A stretch of DNA of 64,000 nucleotides from Amycolatopsis sp. CA-126428 (GTDB lineage: Bacteria; Actinomycetota; Actinomycetes; Mycobacteriales; Pseudonocardiaceae). Made by a program: the position numbers and the translations under genes. Under the pieces are notes generated by a model, which was not told the DNA's origin, ran no database searches, and was given only the letters and a program-made list of their open reading frames with translations. Below are positions 8,612 through 18,155 of this stretch, piece after piece (within the stretch, counting starts at the first letter, position 1; every line of letters starts with the position of its first letter). The stretch is taken from positions 1 through 64,000 of the forward strand of contig NZ_PPHF01000120.1 in NCBI RefSeq assembly GCF_002904335.1. Direction: 5' to 3'.

Positions 8612-8840
8612 GGCTACGTCCTGGGCAACCTGGCCGTCTCGGTCATCGCCGGCGTCCTCGCCCTGACCTGGCTGCTGATCTTCGGCGTGCCCTACGCCGC
8701 GCTGCTGGCCATCGCCGTCGCCGTGCTCGTCAGCGGTGCCCTGCTCGGCATTCTCGGCGCTCTGGTCGCGATTCCGGTGGCGGCGGCGATCCTCCTGCTG
8801 GTCGAAGAAAGTTCTCTACCCCCGCCTCGACCAGGCGTGA
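8612..8840 (+). pseudogene. AI-2E family transporter remnant with internal deletion
   Basis: The plus strand encodes GYVLGNLAVSVIAGVLALTW and FGVPYAALLAIAVAVL, then jumps to SGALLGILGALVAIPVAAAI and LLLVEE. Both halves match AI-2E (DUF20/PerM) permeases, but roughly 70-90 residues that normally separate them are absent. After LVEE a one-base shift restores VLYPRLDQA and a stop. So there is an N-terminal truncation, an internal deletion and a frameshift, and the product cannot work. Confidence 0.75.
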
Positions 8841-8849
8841 CGGCCGGGG

Positions 8850-9644
8850 TCAGAAGTACCCCTCCCTGCCGCGGTCCGGGGCGACCTGATTGCCGAGGTC
8901 GGCGCTGATCCGCGCGGCCGCGCGCACCACCTGCGGCACCACCTCACGGCGCAGCTTTTCGACGTCGGAGCGCCCGCTCGACGTCGACGACGCCAGCGCC
9001 GCCACCACCGCGCCGCTCGCGTCCCGGACGGGCGCCGACACCGAGAGCAGTCCCTCCTCCAGCTCTTCGGCGACCAGTGACCACCCTTGGTCCTGCACCG
9101 TGCGCAACGCCCGCCGGAAGGCGGTTTCGTCCGTGACGGTCCGCGCGGTCAGCGCCGGCAGCCCGGCCGCGACGACCTCGTCCACCAGCGCCGGCGGCGC
9201 CCAGGCCAGCAGCACCCGGCCCATCGACGTCGCGTGCGCCGGCACGCGGGTGCCGATCGAGATGTTGATGCTCATGATCCGCCGCACCGGCACACGGGCG
9301 ACGTAGACGACCTCGGCGCCGTCCAGCGCGGCCAGCGACGCTGATTCGCCGGTCTCCTCGGCGAGGCTCAGCAGCCGCGGCTGGGCGGTCTCGATCATCC
9401 CGTGCGAGGCCGAGTAGTGCTGGCCGATGCTCAGCACGCGCGGGGTCAGCGACCAGCGCGGGCCGTCGCCGCGGACGTACCCGAGTCGTTGCAGCGTCAG
9501 GAGAATCCGCCGGACGGCGGGGCGGGACAGGCCGGTCGCGGCCGCCAGTTCGGCGAGCGTCGGGTTCGCACGCTCGGCGTCGAAGGCCATCAGCACGGCG
9601 AAACCCCGCTCGATGCTCTGGACGAAGTCGCGGTCGGTCTCCAT
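8850..9644 (-). CDS. IclR family regulator of the catechol operon (PcaR/PobR-like)
   Basis: A 264-residue IclR regulator. The winged HTH is at about residues 8-65 (VQSIERGFAVLMAFDAERAN, then LAAATGLSRPAVRRILLTLQ). The effector domain spans 80-250, with GRVLLAWAPP, WSLVAEELEEGLLSVSAPVR and VVAALASSTSS. This composition is typical of the PcaU/PcaR/PobR subgroup controlling aromatic catabolism. The ATG at 9644 gives the normal N-terminus. It is divergent from the flavin reductase with 112 bases between starts, where a perfect 7-3-7 palindrome lies. The effector is probably a pathway intermediate such as cis,cis-muconate (inference). Confidence 0.9.
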   Translation of the reverse strand: METDRDFVQSIERGFAVLMAFDAERANPTLAELAAATGLSRPAVRRILLTLQRLGYVRGDGPRWSLTPRVLSIGQHYSASHGMIETAQPRLLSLAEETGESASLAALDGAEVVYVARVPVRRIMSINISIGTRVPAHATSMGRVLLAWAPPALVDEVVAAGLPALTARTVTDETAFRRALRTVQDQGWSLVAEELEEGLLSVSAPVRDASGAVVAALASSTSSGRSDVEKLRREVVPQVVRAAARISADLGNQVAPDRGREGYF

Positions 9645-9710
9645 GTCGACATCCTCCCGCACCGCCGTCTTGACAAAGCGAACGCGTCGGGGGAATCTCC
9701 TAAGCGTGTC

Positions 9711-9743
9711 CGCACAGCGTTCGTATTGTACGCACAGCGTACA
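9711..9743. promoter_or_regulatory. IclR operator in the catechol promoter
   Basis: Positions 9727-9743 form a perfect interrupted palindrome: TGTACGC, spacer ACA, GCGTACA. The decamer CGCACAGCGT within it is repeated directly at 9711-9720 and 9731-9740, exactly 20 bp or two helical turns apart. The palindrome touches the ribosome binding site region of the flavin reductase gene. The minus strand at 9725-9730 reads TACAAT, a candidate -10 for the regulator gene. The arrangement suits tetrameric IclR binding and mutual control of both promoters. Confidence 0.6.
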
Positions 9744-9756
9744 GGAGGTAAGAGCA

Positions 9757-10314
9757 ATGCCGCTCGACCAACGCGAAATCCGCAACGCCTTCGGCCGCTT
9801 CGCCACCGGCGTCACGGTGGTGACCTGCCGCAACGACCAGGGAGAGCCGCACGGCGCGACGGTCAACGCGTTCACCGCCGTTTCCCTGGATCCGGCGCTG
9901 TGCCAGGTCACGCTGACGCGGCGGTCAAAGGCCTGCCAGTACCTGAAGGGCGCACCGTTCGCGGTCAACGTCCTCGCCGCGGACCAGCTCGACACGGCCT
10001 GGCACTTCGCCGGCCGCCCGCACGACCGGGCTCCGGCCTGGGCCGAAGGCTCCCTGGCACCGGTACTGACCGGCACCGCGGCCACCATCGCGTGCCGCCC
10101 GTGGCGGACCTACGACGGCGGCGACCACCTCATCGTCATCGGCGAGGTCGAGCACCTCGAAACCAGCGACGCCGACCCGTTGCTGTTCTTCGCCGGCGGG
10201 TTCCGCGAGCTCGGCCCGCGCGGCCACACCCACTGGTCGGCCTCGGTCGACTGCCCCGATCTCGGCTGGTTCGGCTCGGCCACCGAGTTCGCCCCGCTCA
10301 CCACCGCTTCCTGA
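9757..10314 (+). CDS. flavin reductase (two-component monooxygenase reductase)
   Basis: A 185-residue flavin reductase-like protein (HpaC/PheA2 type). It starts with [20 protein letters not shown] and contains [20 protein letters not shown] and the conserved [15 protein letters not shown]. It supplies reduced FAD, made with NAD(P)H, to the monooxygenase encoded next. The ATG is preceded by a strong AGGAGGT seven bases upstream. It is the first gene of a five-gene catabolic operon and lies directly behind the IclR operator. Confidence 0.9.
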   Translation: MPLDQREIRNAFGRFATGVTVVTCRNDQGEPHGATVNAFTAVSLDPALCQVTLTRRSKACQYLKGAPFAVNVLAADQLDTAWHFAGRPHDRAPAWAEGSLAPVLTGTAATIACRPWRTYDGGDHLIVIGEVEHLETSDADPLLFFAGGFRELGPRGHTHWSASVDCPDLGWFGSATEFAPLTTAS

Positions 10315-10342
10315 AGCCGTTCGACGACGAAAGGTTTGCCCG

Positions 10343-11899
10343 ATGACCATCCAGGAGCACGACGCACCCGCGAAGGTGCGCACGACCCGGCCGATGACCG
10401 GCGACGAGTACGTCGAATCCATCCGCGACGGCCGGGAAGTGTTCATCTACGGCGACAAGGTCGACGACGTCACCACCCACCCGGCGTTCCGCAACTCCGT
10501 GCGGATGACCGCGCGGCTCTACGACGCCCTGCACGACCCCGAACAGCGGGCGGTGCTCACCGCCCCCACCGACACCGGCAGCAGCGGGTTCACCCACCCG
10601 TTCTTCCGCACCCCGAAGTCCCAAGAGGACCTGTTCGCCGACCGCGACGCGATCGTCGCCTGGGCCCGGATGACCTACGGCTGGATGGGCCGCAGCCCCG
10701 ACTACAAGGCCGCCTTCCTCGGCACGCTCGGCGCCAACTCCGACTTCTACGAACCGTTCGCCGACAACGCACGACGGTGGTACGCCGAGTCACAGGAGAA
10801 GGTCCTGTACTGGAACCACGCGATCATCAACCCGCCGGTGGACCGCGACCGCAACCCCGACGACGTCAAGGACCTGTTCATCCACGTCGAACAGGAGCGC
10901 GACGACGGCCTCATCGTCTCCGGCGCCAAGGTCGTCGCGACCGGCTCGGCCATCACCAACTACAACTTCATCGCCCACTACGGCCTGCCGATCAAGAAGC
11001 GCGAATTCGCCCTGGTCTGCACCGTGCCCATGGGTGCTCCCGGCATGAAGCTGATCTGCCGCAACTCCTACGCCAACGTCGCCGACGCCACGGCCAGTCC
11101 GTTCGACTACCCGCTCTCGAGCCGGTTCGACGAGAACGACACCATCTTCATTCTCGACAAGGTGAAGATCCCCTGGGAAAACGTCTTCATCTACGGCGAC
11201 GCGGAAAAGGCGAGCACCTTCTTCCCCGGCTCCGGCTTCCTGCACCGCTTCACCTTCCACGGCGTCGCGCGCCTGGCCGTGAAACTCGACTTCATCGCCG
11301 GGCTGCTGATGAAGGGCGTCGAAGTCACCGGCACCAAGGACTTCCGCGGCATCCAGACCCGCGTCGGCGAGGTCATCGGCTGGCGCAACCTATTCTGGGC
11401 GCTGTCGGACGCGATGGCCTCGAACCCGGATGAGTGGAAGAACGGCGCGGTGCTGCCGCACCTGGACTACGGCCTGGCCTACCGCTGGTTCATGACGCTG
11501 GGCTACCCACGCATCCGCGAGATCATCATGCAGGACCTGGGCTCCGCGCTGATCTACCTGCCGTCCTCGGCGAAGGACTTCGGCTCGCCGGAGATCCGGC
11601 CCTACCTCGACCAGTACGTCCGCGGCTCCAACGGCTACGACGCCGTCGAGCGCGTGAAGCTGATGAAGCTGATCTGGGACTCGATCGGCAGCGAGTTCGG
11701 CGGCCGGCACGAGCTCTACGAACGCAACTACTCCGGCAACCACGAGGGCGTGCGCGCGGAACTGCTGTTCGCCGCCCAGCAGTCCGGCTCGGCCGAGGCG
11801 ATGAAGGGCTTCGCCGAGCAGTGCATGGCCGAATACGACCTGGACGGCTGGACCGTGCCCGACCTCTACAACCCTGGCGCCACCTCCCTCTCCCGCTGA
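10343..11899 (+). CDS. HpaB-type FADH2-dependent phenol monooxygenase
   Basis: A 518-residue member of the 4-hydroxyphenylacetate 3-hydroxylase (HpaB/PheA1) family. An N-terminal domain ([20 protein letters not shown]) is followed by the acyl-CoA-dehydrogenase-like flavin domain with [28 protein letters not shown] and [16 protein letters not shown]. The C-terminal helical domain contains [20 protein letters not shown]. Substrate choice is inferred from context: directly downstream catA-catB-catC process catechol, so ortho-hydroxylation of phenol to catechol is most likely, although 4-hydroxyphenylacetate or a substituted phenol cannot be excluded. Its reductase is 28 bases upstream. Confidence 0.88.
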   Translation: MTIQEHDAPAKVRTTRPMTGDEYVESIRDGREVFIYGDKVDDVTTHPAFRNSVRMTARLYDALHDPEQRAVLTAPTDTGSSGFTHPFFRTPKSQEDLFADRDAIVAWARMTYGWMGRSPDYKAAFLGTLGANSDFYEPFADNARRWYAESQEKVLYWNHAIINPPVDRDRNPDDVKDLFIHVEQERDDGLIVSGAKVVATGSAITNYNFIAHYGLPIKKREFALVCTVPMGAPGMKLICRNSYANVADATASPFDYPLSSRFDENDTIFILDKVKIPWENVFIYGDAEKASTFFPGSGFLHRFTFHGVARLAVKLDFIAGLLMKGVEVTGTKDFRGIQTRVGEVIGWRNLFWALSDAMASNPDEWKNGAVLPHLDYGLAYRWFMTLGYPRIREIIMQDLGSALIYLPSSAKDFGSPEIRPYLDQYVRGSNGYDAVERVKLMKLIWDSIGSEFGGRHELYERNYSGNHEGVRAELLFAAQQSGSAEAMKGFAEQCMAEYDLDGWTVPDLYNPGATSLSR

Positions 11900-12760
<861 letters not shown>

Positions 12761-12820
12761 CGTCCCGAGCCGACCGGGTCTCCCCCCGGCCCGGCCGGCC
12801 CTTTCCCGAAACGAGGAGAC

Positions 12821-13939
12821 ATGACAGACCTGGCGATCGAGCGCGTCGAGACGGTCCTGCTGGACGTGCCGCTGCGCCGCCCGCACCGCTTCGCCCGCAC
12901 CGGCATGGCCGCGCAGCCGGTGCTTCTGGTGTTCGTCCACACCGGTGGCGGCGCCGTCGGCGTCGGCGAAGGCGTGGTGCCGGGCGGCCCGTGGTGGGGC
13001 GGCGAGTCCGTGGAAACCATGCGGCTCGTCATCGAGCGCTACTTCACGCCGGTCCTGCTCGGCCGTCAAGTGGACGACGTCGCCGGGACCCTGCGTGATC
13101 TCGGCGACGTCGTCGCGGCGAACCTCTACGCGAAGGCCGCCGTCGAAGTGGCCCTGCACGACGCGTGGGCACGCGCGCTCGGCGTACCGGTCCACACGCT
13201 GCTGGGCGGCCTTGTCCGGCGGTCGGTCCCGGTGACCTGGGCGCTGGGCACTGAGCCCGCGCCGGTGGTCGCCGACGAGGCCCTCGCAAAGCTCGACACC
13301 GGGCACCGCAGCTTCAAGCTCAAGATGGGCGCACTCGATCCCGCCGACGACGTCACGCGGGTGTGCGCGGTGGCGGAGAAGCTGGTCGGGGTGGCGAGCG
13401 TGCGGGTGGACCTCAACGCGCGCTGGGACCTGCTGACCTCGCTGAAGTACCTGCCGCGGCTGGCGGACGCGGGCGTCGACCTCGTCGAGCAACCGGTGCC
13501 GGGCGCGGAAGTCGAGGCACTGGCCGAGATCAACCGCGCGCTGCCGATCCCGGTGATGGCCGACGAAAGCCTCCGCACGCCCGGTGACGCGCTGCGGCTG
13601 GCCAAGGTCCGCGCGGCCGACGTGTTCTCGCTGAAGACGACGAAGTCCGGCGGCCTGCGCGCCACGCGGGCGATCGCGGAAGTCGCGGCCGCGGCGGGAA
13701 TCCCTTGCCACGCGGGCACTTCGATCGAAAGCCCGGTCGGCACAGCGGCCTCGCTCCAGCTGGCCTGCACCACCCCGGCAGTCACGTGGGGGAGCGAGCT
13801 ATTCGGGCCGCTGCTGATGAGCGAAGAGCTGCTGACGACGCCGTTGCGCTACGACGGCGGCGAGCTGCACCTGCCGGCCGGGCCCGGCTTGGGCGTCGAC
13901 CTCGACCTGGCGGCCGTGCGCCGCCTGGAAAGGCGCTGA
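12821..13939 (+). CDS. catB: muconate cycloisomerase
   Basis: A 372-residue enolase-superfamily enzyme converting cis,cis-muconate to muconolactone. Visible catalytic groups are the KxK pair Lys166/Lys168 in FKLKMG, the metal ligands Asp197 (VRVDLNARW), Glu223 (LVEQPV) and Asp248 (VMADES), and Lys272 in FSLKTTKSGG. A GAGGAG ribosome binding site precedes the ATG. It lies between catA and catC in the same operon, the normal ortho-cleavage order. Confidence 0.93.
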   Translation: MTDLAIERVETVLLDVPLRRPHRFARTGMAAQPVLLVFVHTGGGAVGVGEGVVPGGPWWGGESVETMRLVIERYFTPVLLGRQVDDVAGTLRDLGDVVAANLYAKAAVEVALHDAWARALGVPVHTLLGGLVRRSVPVTWALGTEPAPVVADEALAKLDTGHRSFKLKMGALDPADDVTRVCAVAEKLVGVASVRVDLNARWDLLTSLKYLPRLADAGVDLVEQPVPGAEVEALAEINRALPIPVMADESLRTPGDALRLAKVRAADVFSLKTTKSGGLRATRAIAEVAAAAGIPCHAGTSIESPVGTAASLQLACTTPAVTWGSELFGPLLMSEELLTTPLRYDGGELHLPAGPGLGVDLDLAAVRRLERR

Positions 13940-13940
13940 C

Positions 13941-14216
13941 GTGCTGTTCCACGTGCGGATGGACGTGACGATCCCGCCCGGGCTCGACGTCACCGACCGG
14001 GTCGCCGAAGAGAAGGCCCGCGCGCTGGAGCTTCAGCGCGCGAGCGTGTGGGTGCATCTGTGGCGGATCGTGGGGTATTACAGCAACTTCAGCGTCTTCG
14101 ACGTCGCCTCGAACGACGAGCTGCACGGCATCCTGTCGAGCCTGCCGCTGTACCCGTTCATGCGCATCGAGGTGACCCCGCTGGCGACGCACCCGTCGGA
14201 CCTCGCCGCGCAGTAG
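13941..14216 (+). CDS. catC: muconolactone delta-isomerase
   Basis: A 91-residue CatC protein, full length for the family. It reads LFHVRMDVTIPPGLDVTDRV near the start, then HLWRIVGYYSNFSVFDVASN and DELHGILSSLPLYPFMRIEV. It converts muconolactone to 3-oxoadipate enol-lactone. It uses a GTG start one base after the catB stop, so it is translationally coupled. The later steps (enol-lactone hydrolase, CoA transferase and thiolase) are not in the window. Confidence 0.93.
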   Translation: MLFHVRMDVTIPPGLDVTDRVAEEKARALELQRASVWVHLWRIVGYYSNFSVFDVASNDELHGILSSLPLYPFMRIEVTPLATHPSDLAAQ

Positions 14217-14578
14217 CGCCCGACCTTCGACTTGGACGCGGCAATTCGGACGAGGTGAGTCACCCACAACCGCTGCGATTGCTCGGCCGCGACGATATTT
14301 TCCGAGCCCCGTTCGACCGCCCCGTGGTGGTAGCGCGGGTGATCATGGAATCCGCCGACAAGGCCCACCGATCGTCAGAGCGCAACTGAAAACCGCGACG
14401 ACACCGTTCGACCCAAAGCTTTACCCCAAAGGACTAGACCAATAACCAGACAGCATCTCCGAGAACGCTTGACACCACCCCGGGCCCAGCCTTTCCTTGC
14501 TAGGCAGGCCCGACAACGATGTCACGCCGCGCTCCCGCCTCGCCGTCGGGGACCACCTCGATCCAGCCTGGAGACGCA
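14217..14578. other. intergenic region after catC
   Basis: A 362-base gap with no credible gene. It contains an AT-richer stretch near 14390-14460 with AAAGGACTAGACCAATAACC, and a TTGACA at 14469-14474. This probably once carried the promoter of the glycosidase whose 5' fragment begins at 14579. I see no clear -10. Confidence 0.35.
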
Positions 14579-14795
14579 ATGGGCAAACGCCGGCGCCGTC
14601 TCGTCGTCCTGTCCTCACTCCTGCTCGGCTCGCTGACCGCCGTCGCGGCACCCACCGGCGTCGCAGCCGCCGTGGCCGATCCCGCGGCACTGATCAACCC
14701 CTTCCTCGGCACCTCCCATGAGGCCAACACCTTCCCCGGTGCCGACGCCCCATTCGGCATGGTGCAGTGGAGCCCCGACACGCCCTCGCCCGGGG
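14579..14795 (+). pseudogene. GH92 alpha-mannosidase, N-terminal fragment
   Basis: It begins as an intact secreted protein: ATG, a signal peptide (RRLVVLSSLLLGSLTAVAAP, cleavage near AAA-VAD), then DPAALINPFLGTSHEANTFP and GADAPFGMVQWSPDTPSPGG. This is the hallmark start of GH92 exo-alpha-mannosidases. The frame then runs into unrelated minus-strand SDR sequence near 14800 and ends. More than 90 percent of the enzyme is gone. Confidence 0.8.
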
Positions 14796-14799
14796 GCAG

Positions 14800-15131
14800 A
14801 CGTCCTTCGCCGAGTCCAGCTGCGCGACGCGGCGGGTCGCGATGCGGCCGGGAACGACTATGTCGGTGGTGATCCCGTTGGCTGCCGTCTCCCGGAACAG
14901 GGTCTTCGACCGGCCGAGCAGGCTCGCGCGCAGCGTGTTGGAGATGCCCGGGTTCGGGGTCGGCGCCACCACCCGGACGACGTGCTCCCGTTTCAAGGCC
15001 AGCGACTTCGGCAGTTCCCGGGCGAGCGCGCTGACCGAGTGCTTGTTGATGCCGGCGGGGGCGACGAGTGCGCCCTCGAACGACAGGGTGCGGGCGACTG
15101 CGCTGCCGAGGCCGCCGCCGGAGCCGAGCAC
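14800..15131 (-). pseudogene. short-chain dehydrogenase fragment
   Basis: On the minus strand the frame reads LGSGGGLGSAVARTL (the SDR dinucleotide site), then, with most of the Rossmann core missing, FEGALVAPAGINKHSVSALA and RELPKSLALKREHVV, then RSKTLFRETAANGITTDIVV and PGRIATRRVAQLDSAK. The order is that of an SDR, but about 100 residues including the catalytic Tyr-x3-Lys are absent. Both ends abut other gene fragments. Confidence 0.7.
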
Positions 15132-15145
15132 CAGCGCTGTTCGGC

Positions 15146-15330
15146 GACCTACGACCGCCTCTGGTCGACGCTCCCCTGCCCTACGGGCTCACGGAGTTCG
15201 ACGTCCACGAGTTCTTCGCCGGGATCGAGCTGCTGTGCGCGCTGTCGAAGTGCCCGGGCGGCGACCTGTCGATCCACCAGTGGGGCCCGGAGTCCCGCGG
15301 CCTCCTCGTGACGTGCCGACCGGTCACCAT
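15146..15330 (+). pseudogene. DUF1989 (urea-carboxylase-associated) fragment
   Basis: The plus strand reads GLTEFDVHEFFAGIELLCAL and SKCPGGDLSIHQWGPES, then CRPV. This resembles the C-terminal core of DUF1989 proteins, with an internal deletion between the DVHE and the FFA.IELLCAL segments. It joins directly to the SDR fragment on its left. No start or complete domain remains. Confidence 0.5.
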
Positions 15331-15554
15331 CGTCGGTCTTGGCGCCTGCGCAGCCGTGGTCACCGTCCGGCTGGACAGCGGACCACGGCTGCGCAGGACC
15401 AAGGTGACGGGTGGGCGGGCAGCACGTCTGCGGTCTCCTGCTCCCCGACCGGTTCACGGCCGCCCCCTTTGTCGGTGGCGCCGTGGTGCCCGAATGGTTC
15501 ACGCTCGGACCGGGCACCGCCGACTACGGTCCGGCAGGCGAGCTGGTCGCGCGG
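15331..15554. other. unassigned scar sequence
   Basis: Between the DUF1989 remnant and the permease stop there is a plus-strand stretch reading CGLLLPDRFTAAPFVGGAVV and PEWFTLGPGTADYGPAGELV near 15425-15550. It looks coding in codon usage but lacks a start, and runs into the permease gene on the opposite strand. I cannot assign it to a family. Confidence 0.3.
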
Positions 15555-17048
15555 CTACGTCGTCGCGTCGGGATCGCCGGTCTGCCCGATCTTCTCGTAC
15601 TGCTCCGGACGTTTCCGCCGCAGCCACAGGGCCCGGCCGGCACCGGCCAGCGCGGCCAGGGCGGGCAACGCAGCGAGCGCCGTGACGGCCACCGGACCCG
15701 GGTCGCCGACGAGCAAGCTGAAGTTGCTCAGTGAAACCGCCGTCAGCGACACGAGTACGAGCAGGCTCAACGCCGGCGCGATCAGCGTGTGCCACGGGCG
15801 GTTGTCGACCGAATTCCTGCGGAAGAAGGCGAACACCGCGACCGAGGCCACCGCCTGGAGGACGATGATGCAGATCGCGCCGATACCGGTCGCCCAGACG
15901 TACAGCCCCGTGTAGGGAGGCGCACCGGCGACAGCGAATACGATGATGAGGACCGCCGCCGAGACGGCCTGCACCGTGCACGCGATGTGCGGTGACTGCC
16001 GCTCGTGGTGGGTCCTTCCCAGGTGTGTCCACATCAGACCCTGCCGGCCTAGCGCGAACAGGTAGCGAGCAAGGGTGTTGTGGAACGCCAGGACCGCTGC
16101 GAAGATGCTCGTCACGATCAGGACCTTCATGATCTCGACGGCGGCAGGGCCGAGGGTCTGCGAAATCGAGCGCTCGGCGAATCCGCCGGGGTCCTGCGCG
16201 GCGATTCCCACGACGGCGTCGATTCCGAATGAGTTGATGATCAGCCAGGTCGATGCGGCGTAGAAGACACCCATCGTGATGAGCGCGACGTAGGTCGCGC
16301 GTGGAACCGTGCGCCGCGGCTCGATCGCTTCCTCGCCGTAGATGACCGTGGCTTCGAACCCGATGAAGGAGGTGTACGCGAAGACCATCCCGATGCCGAC
16401 CGCGCCGGCGAAGACGGCCTTCGGATCGAAGGGTTCCCACGAAAGGCCCGCGGGGCCCTCGCCCGATGCTCCGCCGGTCGCGAAGATGACAACGTCGAGC
16501 ACCACGATGAGCGAGCTTTCCAGCACCAGCATCACCCCGAGTACTCGCGCGCCGAGGCTCACCTGCCGCACCCCCAGCACCCAGCAGAGCGCAGTACCGA
16601 TCAGGGAATAGATCCACCACGGGATGTCAACTCCGGTGTAGTGCACCACGAGCGGGTTGACGTAGGCACCCAACGCGCCGAACATCCCCGCCTGGATGGC
16701 GGTGTAGGAAAAGAGCGCGAACGTGGCCGCGCCGAGTCCCGCCACCCTGCCGAGCCCTTGGGCCACGAAGACGTAGAAACCGCCCGCGTTGACGACCTGC
16801 CTGCTCATGGCGGTGTATCCGACGGAGAACAGCAACAGGACGAGCGCGACGACGACGAACGCCCCCGCCGCGCCGATCCCGTTGCCCAGGCCGATGATGA
16901 CCGGTACCCCGAGCACCACACCGGACAGCGGTGCGGCGGCGGAGACGACGAAGAAGACGATGTGGCCCGCGCCGATGCTGCCACTGCGCAGTCTGCCGGT
17001 ACTCGTGCCTTTTCCGGCACTGTGGATTTCTTGCGACATTTCGCTCAC
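15555..17048 (-). CDS. APC superfamily amino acid permease
   Basis: A 497-residue transporter with about 12-14 transmembrane helices. The first helix motif GHIVFFVVSAAAPLSGVVLG and the later FIGFEATVIYGEEAIEPRRT are characteristic of APC amino acid/organic cation permeases. It is the last gene of a minus-strand sugar-acid operon, 30 bases after the aldose 1-epimerase stop. Its substrate is not readable; a sugar-acid or amino-sugar-acid role is suggested only by context, since APC proteins normally carry amines or amino acids. Confidence 0.88.
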   Translation of the reverse strand: MSEMSQEIHSAGKGTSTGRLRSGSIGAGHIVFFVVSAAAPLSGVVLGVPVIIGLGNGIGAAGAFVVVALVLLLFSVGYTAMSRQVVNAGGFYVFVAQGLGRVAGLGAATFALFSYTAIQAGMFGALGAYVNPLVVHYTGVDIPWWIYSLIGTALCWVLGVRQVSLGARVLGVMLVLESSLIVVLDVVIFATGGASGEGPAGLSWEPFDPKAVFAGAVGIGMVFAYTSFIGFEATVIYGEEAIEPRRTVPRATYVALITMGVFYAASTWLIINSFGIDAVVGIAAQDPGGFAERSISQTLGPAAVEIMKVLIVTSIFAAVLAFHNTLARYLFALGRQGLMWTHLGRTHHERQSPHIACTVQAVSAAVLIIVFAVAGAPPYTGLYVWATGIGAICIIVLQAVASVAVFAFFRRNSVDNRPWHTLIAPALSLLVLVSLTAVSLSNFSLLVGDPGPVAVTALAALPALAALAGAGRALWLRRKRPEQYEKIGQTGDPDATT

Positions 17049-17078
17049 TACACTCCTTTGGATAGCGACGCGTTGCTG

Positions 17079-18125
17079 CTACACGGTTCCGAACCTGAGC
17101 TCGATCGAGTTCACATAGGACTCACCCGGCTCCAGCCGGGCCGACGGGAAGTGCGGGTGATTCGGTGCCCCCGGAAAGGTCTGGGTTTCGAGGGTGAAGC
17201 CGGCGTAGGCCGGGTACACCTCCAACGGGGCTTTGGCCGAGACTCCCCGGAGGTAGCCTCCGGTGTAGAACTGGAGCCCGGGCTGATTGCTCGACAAGGT
17301 CAGCCGCCGGCCGCTGCGGGGGTCGGTGGCCTCGAACACCTCCCGCATGCCTTCCCCGTCGAGCACGAAGTTATGGTCGTAACCCGCCGAATCGGTGACT
17401 TCACGCCCGGCCGCGGCGTTGTCGACCTCGGCGAGCCGGGCGCCGATCGCTGTCGGGGTGCGGAAGTCGAAGGCCGTGCCGTCGACCGCGCGCACCTCGC
17501 CGGTGGCGAGCAGTTCGTCGTCGACGGGGGTGTAGAACGAGCTGCGGATCCGGACGACATGGTCGAGGATAGTGCCGGAGTCGTGTCCACCGAGGTTGAA
17601 GTAGGCGTGGTTGACGATGTTCGCGATCGTGGCCGCGTCGGTGGTGGCCCGAATGCCGATGCGCAGCACCGGCGGGACGAGCGTGTAGGTGACGTGGGTG
17701 TCGAGGTTGCCGGCGTACCCTTCTTCGCCGTCGCGGGACATGCGGCTGAACCGGACCGAGTTCGCGTCGCGGTCGAGGTGGGTCCGCCACACGTGCTGAT
17801 CGAAGCCGCGGATACCACCGTGCAGATGGTTCTTCCCCTCGTTCAGCGACAGCTGCACGCCGGCGCCGGCAAGGACGAACTGGCCTTCCTTGATCCGGTT
17901 GGCGTAGCGGCCCGCAGTGGCCCCGAAGTAGTTTTCGTCGTGCGCCATCTCTTCGAGGGTGGGCCGCTGCAGCACGACGTCCGCGGTGCGCCCGGATTTG
18001 TCGGGCACGTGCAGTTCGACGAGGCGCGCGCCGAGGTTCGTGAGGACCGCGCGCCAGGGTCCCTCGCTGAGGACGACGACGTCCACCTCGGTTCCGTCGA
18101 CGGTGCGGGTGCTGTGCTCGATCAT
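17079..18125 (-). CDS. aldose 1-epimerase (galactose mutarotase family)
   Basis: A 348-residue mutarotase-fold protein. It interconverts alpha and beta anomers of an aldose. The family motifs are NYFGATAGRYANRIKEGQFV, NEGKNHLHGGIRGFDQHVW (catalytic His), IVNHAYFNLGGH (second His) and FYTGGYLRG/FTLETQTFPGAPNHP near the catalytic Glu region. It is located between a lactonase and a permease in one operon, suggesting it supplies the anomer used by the dehydrogenase. Confidence 0.92.
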   Translation of the reverse strand: MIEHSTRTVDGTEVDVVVLSEGPWRAVLTNLGARLVELHVPDKSGRTADVVLQRPTLEEMAHDENYFGATAGRYANRIKEGQFVLAGAGVQLSLNEGKNHLHGGIRGFDQHVWRTHLDRDANSVRFSRMSRDGEEGYAGNLDTHVTYTLVPPVLRIGIRATTDAATIANIVNHAYFNLGGHDSGTILDHVVRIRSSFYTPVDDELLATGEVRAVDGTAFDFRTPTAIGARLAEVDNAAAGREVTDSAGYDHNFVLDGEGMREVFEATDPRSGRRLTLSSNQPGLQFYTGGYLRGVSAKAPLEVYPAYAGFTLETQTFPGAPNHPHFPSARLEPGESYVNSIELRFGTV

Positions 18126-18155
18126 GGTTCTCCCGGAGGTGTGCGGTGATTCGGC

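Noticed and set aside
14579-15554. Insertion sequence as the cause of the gene mosaic
   Set aside because: No transposase motif, terminal inverted repeat or target duplication could be found at the junctions here or in the other scars.
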